A stretch of DNA of 64,000 nucleotides from Noviherbaspirillum cavernae (lineage in GTDB: Bacteria; Pseudomonadota; Gammaproteobacteria; Burkholderiales; Burkholderiaceae_D), in NCBI RefSeq assembly GCF_003590875.1, contig NZ_QYUN01000002.1, forward strand, positions 2,666,001 through 2,730,000, read 5' to 3'. The position numbers and the translations under genes are program-made. The notes below the pieces were generated by a model that saw nothing but the letters and a program-made list of their open reading frames with translations, ran no database searches and was not told where the DNA came from. Below are positions 57,858-64,000 of this stretch, piece after piece; the stretch's first letter is position 1, and the number at the start of each line of letters is the position of its first letter.

Positions 57858-59195
57858 TTAGGTACCACCGGCTGCTTGCAGCATCTCGGAAACCTTGTTC
57901 TGCACAGCGTCGCGCGTACCAAGCACCCTGATTTCGCGCTGCGGATACGGCACTTCGATGCGATGCTTTTGCAAGGCCTTCCATACGGACCGATTCACCT
58001 CTGACAACACATTTGACCGTCCGTTTTCCGGATCGGATATCCAGAAGGCCAATTCCACCAGAAAACCATCGGGTTCGAATTTCAGCAATAATGCCTGCGG
58101 CGCAGGATCGCGGGCAATCCGTGGAACGCAGATGGCGGCATCTTGCATAAGTTCAAGGACTTGCTCAATGTCGCTTTGATAACCAACCGTTACTTGGGTT
58201 ACGAGGCGCAAGGTGCGATCGGTCAGCGAATAGTTTTGCACCAGACCTGACACCAGCATCTCATTGGGGACAACGGTCTCGATGCCATCGCCGCTTCGCA
58301 CAATGGTGTAACGGGTGTTGATCCGTGTCACCTCGCCATGGTATTTGTCGATCGTCACAATGTCGCCGATCGACAGGCTGCGTTCAAGCAGTATCACAAA
58401 ACCGGACACGTAACTGCTGACGAGCTTTTGCAAGCCGAGGCCGATACCGACCCCCAATGCACCACCGAACACCGACAGCACGGTAAGGTCGATTCCGACC
58501 AGCGACAAACTGAACAGTACCGCGACCAGAATCAATAACGCCCGCCCCATGCGCGCCATCACCGCACGCAAGGATGAATGCATGCTGCTCATGCGCATCA
58601 ATCGCTCTTCGAGCAGAGCACCAGCCCAAAGCGCGATGAGCAAGGTAACCACCACCGATGCGGCCGCTTGCAATATAGACAGCAAGGAAGTCCTGTGACG
58701 TCCGATCGGCAACGTTGTCTGTTCGAGGTATGCCACCAGATCAGGCCACACACCGGTGATGTAGAGGGCCACACCGATCCACACCACAGTCGCAAAGCCC
58801 TTTTCGAACATTTGCAGGAAACCTGCTCCCTTGCCACTACGGGAGAATGCGCGGTTCAGCACATAAAACGCGAGACGAATCAGGGCGAATGATGCAACCA
58901 GAGGGATCGCCACGCGCAGCAGATTGGCTCGGTGCCAATGCGCGACAATCGGCGTGGCACTCGCGATCAGTGTCAAGGTCAGCAGCGACGGCAGCACTCG
59001 CGCAAAACTCTCCACACCGAGGCGCACCACGCGCGGCTGCATGTCGCGCCCGGTCATTCTGGCGCGCAGCAGCCGCGCCAGGCCCCAGCCGGCCGCGATG
59101 CACGAAGCCAGGACAGCGATTTGCAACAACAATCCCGGCTCACGCAAATCGGACCAAAGTTCGGACAACAGGCTGGAAAAGAGGTTTTGTGTCAT
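57858..59195 (-). CDS. MscS-family mechanosensitive channel
   Basis: 445 residues. Five or six membrane segments, then the pore helix block SVFGGALGVGIGLGLQKLVS with its Gly/Ala packing pattern, the beta domain GDIVTIDKYHGEVTRINTRY and the family motif VPNEMLVSGLVQNYS. It releases solutes on hypo-osmotic shock. Its ATG overlaps the stop of the PLD-like gene (ATGA), so it is the third gene of the rsmB-PLD-mscS run. Its larger N-terminus places it with MscM/YnaI-like members rather than minimal MscS. Confidence 0.9.
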   Translation of the reverse strand: MTQNLFSSLLSELWSDLREPGLLLQIAVLASCIAAGWGLARLLRARMTGRDMQPRVVRLGVESFARVLPSLLTLTLIASATPIVAHWHRANLLRVAIPLVASFALIRLAFYVLNRAFSRSGKGAGFLQMFEKGFATVVWIGVALYITGVWPDLVAYLEQTTLPIGRHRTSLLSILQAAASVVVTLLIALWAGALLEERLMRMSSMHSSLRAVMARMGRALLILVAVLFSLSLVGIDLTVLSVFGGALGVGIGLGLQKLVSSYVSGFVILLERSLSIGDIVTIDKYHGEVTRINTRYTIVRSGDGIETVVPNEMLVSGLVQNYSLTDRTLRLVTQVTVGYQSDIEQVLELMQDAAICVPRIARDPAPQALLLKFEPDGFLVELAFWISDPENGRSNVLSEVNRSVWKALQKHRIEVPYPQREIRVLGTRDAVQNKVSEMLQAAGGT

Positions 59196-59755
59196 TTTTT
59201 GTATGGCACCGCATCCTGACGATGCCTCTCCCAATTCAAAACATAACGTGACGCGAGCTGCGGATTGTTGCGAACGATCAGTACATTTTCCGCGTTCCCG
59301 TGCTGCGCGGTCCAGGTGAAATTGTAGCTACCCGTAATGACCGCAGCGTCAGACGTGCCGGGATCAATCACGATGATCTTGTTGTGCGCATTCTGGTACT
59401 TCGTCTCGATCCAGACGGGAATGCCGGCTGCCGCGAGCACTGGCACCATGGACGATGCCGTTCGGGCGACTTGCTCTCCATCGGCCAGCACACGCACTTC
59501 GACGCTGCGGCGTTGCGCGGCGATCAAGGCGGAGGCTATCCTTTTGCTGGTCAGCAGATATGCCTGCACAAGGACTTGCCGGTTCGCGGTGCCGATGGTG
59601 TCGGCAATGAGCGCTTCGACATTGTCCCAGGGGGAAAATGCGACCTGCACGAATCCTTGCGCAGCATAAGCAGGCGGAACTGTGGCGTCTGCCGCGCAAA
59701 GACTCGGCGCAGCAAGCAACATCGCCCAGGCCAGCGCGCCCGCGGAACGACTCAT
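59192..59755 (-). CDS. Exported phospholipase D-like (Nuc-type) protein
   Basis: 187 residues. A signal peptide (1-21, ends LCAAD) precedes one PLD domain with the H-x-K-x4-D motif HNKIIVIDPG and downstream GSYNFTWTAQHGNAEN. Single-HKD proteins of this size (Nuc, EndA) dimerise and cleave DNA or phosphodiesters in the periplasm. The stop overlaps mscS and the ATG overlaps the rsmB stop, so all three are coupled. Confidence 0.88.
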   Translation of the reverse strand: MSRSAGALAWAMLLAAPSLCAADATVPPAYAAQGFVQVAFSPWDNVEALIADTIGTANRQVLVQAYLLTSKRIASALIAAQRRSVEVRVLADGEQVARTASSMVPVLAAAGIPVWIETKYQNAHNKIIVIDPGTSDAAVITGSYNFTWTAQHGNAENVLIVRNNPQLASRYVLNWERHRQDAVPYKK

Positions 59756-61008
59756 TTCCTGCGTTCGAGTACGGCAGCAAAGAATCCGTCGGTCTGATGC
59801 AGGTGCGGCGAGAGTTTCAGATAATCCTGCATCTCGAGCGCAATCTTTTGTTCGTTCAATACATCCCTCATCGGCACCAGCACAAAATCGTCGTGCGCGG
59901 CAATGAACTGCGTGACGATTGCTTCGTTCTCTTCATCAAGAAGACTGCAGGTTGCATACACCAATCTGCCGCCCGGCTTTACCAGACGCGCGGCGCTTGT
60001 CAGAATCGCCGTTTGCTTTGCGTTCAGCTCGGCCAGCGATTCAAGCGTCTGACGCCACTTCATGTCGGGATTGCGCCGCAATGTCCCGAGTCCGCTGCAT
60101 GGCGCATCCACCAGCACGCGATCCAGCTTGGCGGCAAGGCGCTTCACCTTTGCATCGTTCTCATGAGCGATGACCACGGGGTGCACATTCGACAAGCCAC
60201 TGCGCGCCAGACGTGGCTTCAGCTTGCTCAAGCGCTTTTCCGACACGTCGAACGCATATAACCGCCCGGTATTGCGCATCGCCGCACCCAGCGCCAGCGT
60301 CTTGCCGCCTGCGCCTGCGCAAAAATCGGCGACCATCTCGCCCCGTCTTGCAGCGACGATTTGCGCCAGCAACTGGCTACCCTCGTCCTGCACTTCAATC
60401 GCACCTTCCTTGAACAGTGGCAGGTTCTGCAACGCGGGTTTCTTCCTGATGCGAATTCCCAGCGGCGCATAAGGCGTCGGTTCGCATGCAATCGGCGCAG
60501 TCGCCAGTTCCGCGATCACGTCGTCGCGCTTGGCCTTGAGCGCATTGACGCGCAAGTCCAGCGGTGCAGGCCGATTCAGGGCATCCGCCAATTCCAATGC
60601 CGCCGCCTCACCATCGCGCGCCACGAGTTTGTCGTACAGCCATTGCGGCAGATTGGAGCGCAGCGCGGCGGGCAATGCATTGCGATCGATTTGCGCAATA
60701 CGTTTCAACCACTCCGCCTCTTCCACCGCAAGTCCGCCAAGCGCATCCACGCCAACCGTATCCGCCAGTCCCAGCAAAGCCAGGCGGCGCATGGCCGGGC
60801 CGGCGCCGGATTCCGAAAAGCTGGCGTAGACCGGCTTGTTCCGCAGTACGGCATACGCGCCTTCGGCAATGGCATTGCGCTCACGCGAGCCAAGCTTGGG
60901 ATGGTCGCGGAAATAGCGCGACAAGGTTCCGTCGGCCGGCGCCGTGAAGCGCAGGACTTCGCGCAGAACCTCTTCGGTATGCGCAACGACGGCGGGGTGC
61001 AATCTCAT
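59752..61008 (-). CDS. rsmB: 16S rRNA m5C967-type methyltransferase (RsmB/NOP family)
   Basis: 418 residues. An N-terminal NusB-like region (about 1-130) precedes a SAM-dependent domain: ADFCAGAGGKTLALGAAM (SAM site), DAPCSGLGTLRRNPDMKW and the catalytic YATCSLLDEEN. It methylates cytosine in 16S rRNA. The N-terminal part is less typical than in E. coli RsmB, so a paralogue (RsmF-like) cannot be excluded. It begins 22 bp after purN and is coupled to the PLD-like gene. Confidence 0.87.
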   Translation of the reverse strand: MRLHPAVVAHTEEVLREVLRFTAPADGTLSRYFRDHPKLGSRERNAIAEGAYAVLRNKPVYASFSESGAGPAMRRLALLGLADTVGVDALGGLAVEEAEWLKRIAQIDRNALPAALRSNLPQWLYDKLVARDGEAAALELADALNRPAPLDLRVNALKAKRDDVIAELATAPIACEPTPYAPLGIRIRKKPALQNLPLFKEGAIEVQDEGSQLLAQIVAARRGEMVADFCAGAGGKTLALGAAMRNTGRLYAFDVSEKRLSKLKPRLARSGLSNVHPVVIAHENDAKVKRLAAKLDRVLVDAPCSGLGTLRRNPDMKWRQTLESLAELNAKQTAILTSAARLVKPGGRLVYATCSLLDEENEAIVTQFIAAHDDFVLVPMRDVLNEQKIALEMQDYLKLSPHLHQTDGFFAAVLERRK

Positions 61009-61030
61009 TGGGGGCTTTCAAAAGTTGAAG

Positions 61031-61645
61031 TCATTGCGCTTGCGCGTCAATGTGGACAATGCCGTTATCGATGGCGAGCCTGTTTTCGACAAACCAGCGC
61101 ACCACGCGCGGATAAATGATGTGTTCCTGCTCCAGCACACGTTCCGACAGCGTTTGCTCCGTATCGTTCGGCAATACGGACACAGCGGCTTGCGCAACGA
61201 TCGGACCATGATCCAGATCGGCAGTCACGAAATGCACGGTCGCGCCATGCACTTTCACACCAGCCATCAAGGCCTGAACGTGCGTGGACAATCCCGGAAA
61301 GCTCGGCAACAGCGATGGATGGATATTCAGCATCCGGCCGGCATAGTGCTCGACAAAAGGTGGCGTCAAAATGCGCATGAAGCCAGCCAGCACGACCAGA
61401 TCGGGCGAGTACCGGTCGATCTCCGCCTGCAGCGCCTGATCGAATTCTTCGCGCGACGGATACGCCTTGTTGGCAACGACAGCCGTGGCAATGCCATGCG
61501 CGGCTGCGAAATTCAATCCTTCCGCATCGGCCCGATTGCTGATGACGGCAGCAATTCTGGCAGGCCATTGCTCGGCCTGCGCGGCACGCACAATGGCTTG
61601 CATGTTGCTGCCCCGGCCCGAGACGAGAATGACGATATTTTTCAT
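61031..61645 (-). CDS. purN: Phosphoribosylglycinamide formyltransferase
   Basis: 204 residues. IVILVSGRGSNMQAIVRAAQ (phosphate loop), the catalytic N-x-H in MLNIHPSLLPSFPG and VHFVTADLDHGPIVAQAAV with the catalytic Asp. It transfers formyl from 10-formyl-THF to GAR in purine synthesis. ATG 61645 begins the conserved strand; ATG 61654 is in frame. First gene of the run with rsmB. Confidence 0.95.
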   Translation of the reverse strand: MKNIVILVSGRGSNMQAIVRAAQAEQWPARIAAVISNRADAEGLNFAAAHGIATAVVANKAYPSREEFDQALQAEIDRYSPDLVVLAGFMRILTPPFVEHYAGRMLNIHPSLLPSFPGLSTHVQALMAGVKVHGATVHFVTADLDHGPIVAQAAVSVLPNDTEQTLSERVLEQEHIIYPRVVRWFVENRLAIDNGIVHIDAQAQ

Positions 61646-61678
61646 GGCGCGCATTGTACCGCACGGCCTTTCAGGAGC

Positions 61679-61707
61679 AAAAAAGCCGGCTGTTCAGCCG
61701 GCTTTTT
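61679..61707 (-). terminator. Intrinsic terminator after the barstar-type gene
   Basis: AAAAGCCGGCTG-N3-CAGCCGGCTTTT type hairpin (stem 61681-61707) with A- and T-runs on both sides, so it can work in either direction; it ends the RNase-barstar unit. Confidence 0.85.
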
Positions 61708-61738
61708 CGATGGCGACGCGATGGTGCCTGAATGACAA

Positions 61739-62197
61739 TTACTGAAACGAGTAGAACACTCGGAAAGCGATTTTCTTTTCAGCCCAAAAATCCGCCGCAT
61801 CGCGGAATACATCGAGCAGTGTTTCGCGTGCTTCCTTGTCGAACTTTTGCGTGTTCGGCAATTGTTCGAGGACCACGAGGAATCCTGGTTGCGGGCCAGC
61901 CTTGTAGGTCAAATCGGTCAGGCAATCAGACAATGCGTCGAAGTTTTTTCCGAAATGTCTGGGAAAGTGGAAGGCTTGGGCGATGCACGCCAATACCTGC
62001 TGCTTGGTCGTTGCTTCTGCACAATAGGCGTAAAGAAAGTGCTGCCCGAGACGAGCCGCCTCGTCCTGCAATTCAGGGATCCTGAATGCACGAATGGATT
62101 GGACCACGTTTGGCGGCACGGTTTTCAGCAAGCTCATGTCTTCCTCGCCTTGTGCAAAAATCATTGCCGGGTCTCTGCGCAGTGGCTCGATTCGCAT
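61739..62197 (-). CDS. Barstar-family RNase inhibitor
   Basis: 152 residues, cytoplasmic. The barstar signature is FHFPRHFGKNFDALSDCLTD, where D87 and D91 correspond to barstar D35 and D39 that plug the barnase active site. Residues 1-50 form an extra N-terminal segment compared with the 90-residue barstar. The ATG at 62197 starts 4 bp after the stop of the RNase gene, so inhibitor and enzyme are produced together. Confidence 0.85.
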   Translation of the reverse strand: MRIEPLRRDPAMIFAQGEEDMSLLKTVPPNVVQSIRAFRIPELQDEAARLGQHFLYAYCAEATTKQQVLACIAQAFHFPRHFGKNFDALSDCLTDLTYKAGPQPGFLVVLEQLPNTQKFDKEARETLLDVFRDAADFWAEKKIAFRVFYSFQ

Positions 62198-62201
62198 TGG
62201 A

Positions 62202-62576
62202 TTACTCTTTGATGCGTTTGAAAGTCGAATAATGGTCGTCGGTGTAATAGTATTCGCCGGAGGTGACGGGGTCGCCGCCAGCGACAATGCGGCGCGCCCC
62301 TCGATTGCGCTTTCCCGGCGTCGGGACAGTGTATTCATGATAATAACCCCGCTTTCGCCTGGGCAAAATTCCTTCGTAGTTTCCAAATACCGCGCCGTCC
62401 TTGGCATATGGAAAAGGTCCTCCTTGTCGGATGAGTAAAAGCGTTTGCCGCGCCTCCCTGGGCAACTGCGTTACGGCAATCTCATCCGGCGAAACCGGGC
62501 CTTTTGCGAAAACCTGAAAACACAGTAACAGCCCCGCAAGAAAAAACAACCAGCTTTTCAGTGACTTAGCTGTCAT
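62202..62576 (-). CDS. Exported barnase/RNase Sa-type guanyl-specific ribonuclease
   Basis: 124 residues: a signal peptide (1-24, ends FQVFA) then an N1/T1-family RNase. LPREARQTLLLIRQGGPFPY and GAVFGNYEGILP open the domain; catalytic residues by alignment to barnase are E81 (YYHEYTVPTPG), R90, R96 (RRIV) and H115 (DDHYSTF). It cleaves single-stranded RNA after guanine outside the cytoplasm; the barstar-type protein protects the producer. The ribosome site is weak. Confidence 0.88.
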   Translation of the reverse strand: MTAKSLKSWLFFLAGLLLCFQVFAKGPVSPDEIAVTQLPREARQTLLLIRQGGPFPYAKDGAVFGNYEGILPRRKRGYYHEYTVPTPGKRNRGARRIVAGGDPVTSGEYYYTDDHYSTFKRIKE

Positions 62577-62837
62577 CTCTATTTTTCTGCCATTATCAAA
62601 CGACCAATAATTACCATAATTTACGATACCGTAGCGTAACGTTTTGTTTCATCCGAATCAACTGGTATTGACACTCGAGCACTTTTCATTACGGCACTTT
62701 TGTGTTCATTTTAATAATTATCTTTCCGTTATCTGATACACATTGTTTCAATAGTTACCCGTATTTGAAAAATTGCGGGTAGGCATCGGTGCGGCTTGTG
62801 AAGTTAAATGGATGCCATGACTTGAAGGACATTCACA
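62577..62837. other. Intergenic region between the RNase and PXPV genes
   Basis: 260 bp, AT-rich, divergent promoters expected. TATTGACA at 62667 resembles a -35 box but no well-spaced -10 was found. Nothing else recognised. Confidence 0.35.
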
Positions 62838-63143
62838 ATGAAAAAATCTGCGAAAACCGCCCTGAAATTTGTAGCTGCTACCGCCCTGCTGTCCGGAATT
62901 GCGCCGCTTCCGGTGGCATATGCCCAGCCCGACGTCAATTGGTCGGTCAGCATCGGGTCCGGCCAGCCTGCACCGTATATCTACAGTCCGCCGCCCGTTG
63001 TGTATGTGCAACCGCAGCCTGTATATGTCCGGCCTCAACCGGTCTACGTGCACCCCTATTACGGTGAAGAAGTCCGGCACAAAAAATTCAAGCACCACGG
63101 CAAGCATCATGGCAAACATCATCACCACCATGGTGACGACTGA
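62838..63143 (+). CDS. Exported PXPV-repeat, His-rich protein
   Basis: 101 residues. A signal peptide (1-29, ends VAYAQ) precedes a Pro/Tyr/Val-rich repeat segment (YSPPPVVYVQPQPVYVRPQP) matching the PXPV repeat common in Burkholderiales, then a C-terminus with thirteen His (KHHGKHHGKHHHHHGDD). The His tail could bind nickel, zinc or copper in the periplasm. AAGGAC lies 6 bases before the ATG. Function unknown. Confidence 0.8.
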   Translation: MKKSAKTALKFVAATALLSGIAPLPVAYAQPDVNWSVSIGSGQPAPYIYSPPPVVYVQPQPVYVRPQPVYVHPYYGEEVRHKKFKHHGKHHGKHHHHHGDD

Positions 63144-63234
63144 ATCCATCAGTCCGCAATGAGTCGCCGGGGAAAACCTGGCAGCGAAGGAAGCCCCTTT
63201 GTCCGAACCGGGTTGCCGGTTCAATCCGTGCCGT

Positions 63235-64000
63235 TCACGATGCCTTCAACTGCAAGGCGGCATGATCGGCCACTCCAAAGAAATCGATCACATCGGCACG
63301 CCGAGCCAGCGCATCCTTTTTCCCCAGACGAATCAACTCGCCGGTGTAGCTCGCTTCAAACAACAAATACGAGGCGAGTGCCGCACCGCGTACTTCGGTC
63401 GCGCCTATGCCTCCCAACAGCATGCGTACCGGGCGCGGCAGGCTGCCCACATGGCGGCTCGCAATATCGTCCAGCCGCTCCGACGGCGCGATGATCAGCA
63501 TTTCGATCGGCCGAAGCGGCGTTCTCACTCGTTGCTCCTTCGTCAACATGGACAAGGTCAGGTTGACCCGCTTCATGCGTTCGATATCGACTGCGAGGCT
63601 GTCAAGGAATATGCTCGACATGGCATGGCCGGCAATCTGCGCCAGCGTCGGATACTGTGCCGACTCGCTGGTGTCGTGCGCCGGTTCGGAAAGCCGGCCC
63701 GCACCGATCACCAGCACCCTGTCCGCCCCCAGATGAATGGCTGGCGCAATCGGCGCCAGCTGGCGCATCGAGCCATCGCCGAAATATTCGCGCCGGCCGT
63801 TGCAGTAGATAGGCGTTGCCGGGAATATCAAGGGAATGGCGGACGAGGCAAGCAGGTGTTCGACCCCGATCTGGCTGCGCAAGGCGATGCGCTGCGACCT
63901 GACCCACGGTTCGATATCGGCTTCGGTTTGAAAAAACGTGATGTGCTGGCCGCCACTGTAGGATGAAGCCGTGACCGCCAGCGCATGCAAGGCACCGGTG
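63235..64000 (-). CDS. Patatin-like phospholipase, C-terminal part, cut by window edge
   Basis: The frame is open to the right edge; about 255 residues are visible. [18 protein letters not shown] then [20 protein letters not shown] contains the catalytic Asp-Gly motif (DGS) of patatin-like lipases, followed by [14 protein letters not shown]. The oxyanion loop and GxSxG nucleophile must lie outside the window. Such proteins hydrolyse phospholipids or lipid esters. Confidence 0.85.
   Translation of the reverse strand, partial: TGALHALAVTASSYSGGQHITFFQTEADIEPWVRSQRIALRSQIGVEHLLASSAIPLIFPATPIYCNGRREYFGDGSMRQLAPIAPAIHLGADRVLVIGAGRLSEPAHDTSESAQYPTLAQIAGHAMSSIFLDSLAVDIERMKRVNLTLSMLTKEQRVRTPLRPIEMLIIAPSERLDDIASRHVGSLPRPVRMLLGGIGATEVRGAALASYLLFEASYTGELIRLGKKDALARRADVIDFFGVADHAALQLKAS

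Overview
The window looks like a chromosomal segment of a Burkholderiales betaproteobacterium, most likely Oxalobacteraceae (Herminiimonas / Noviherbaspirillum-like). The basis is protein style and gene order (rimP-nusA-infB-rbfA-truB, aat-bpt-pyrD, clpS-clpA next to cspA and icd, livHMGF), not a database search. No rRNA operon, CRISPR array, prophage or origin was seen.

Region 1-14.2 kb is accessory. It opens with the 3' part of a glycan cluster (GT4, SDR, GmhB-like phosphatase, GT9). A stress-type island follows: hemerythrin, PRC-barrel plus DUF421, two small lipoproteins (one with a BON domain), a DUF6496-like basic protein and a YghA-like dehydrogenase. Among them lie a soluble hybrid histidine kinase, a sigma-54 response regulator and a second sigma-54 activator with no receiver domain. 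By eye I find sigma-54 (-24/-12) promoters before four of the island's transcription units, two of them near-perfect, and a shared dyad (TGTCGC-N5-GCGACA type) upstream of three. I read this as a local two-component/sigma-54 stress regulon. The island also holds a 189-bp MITE-like element, a Ku remnant and an intergenic palindrome.

Region 14.2-46 kb is mainly housekeeping: dusA, an omega-aminotransferase, a DMT exporter, typA, an M48 lipoprotein protease, then truB-rbfA-infB-nusA-rimP on the minus strand behind a leader with a promoter and an intrinsic terminator. rluB-scpB, tRNA-fMet and a Nudix gene follow. The N-degron genes aat, bpt, clpS and clpA lie within about 7 kb; an apparently intact IS1182-family element sits between bpt and pyrD. 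Then come cspA, icd with an 18-bp palindrome upstream, rluE, small secreted proteins, rpsT, murJ, a SirB1-type protein and uup.

Region 47-64 kb holds tRNA-Arg(CCU), a maiA/FAH pair, the livHMGF transporter operon (no binding-protein gene nearby) behind a leader with a 20-codon ORF and a strong terminator, ispH-slpA, radC, rpmB-rpmG, a fatty-acid desaturase, a purN / rsmB-PLD-mscS block, a secreted barnase-like RNase with its barstar inhibitor, a His-rich PXPV-repeat protein, and a patatin-like protein cut by the right edge.

All domain assignments are from reading the sequence and remembered family signatures; none was verified by search.
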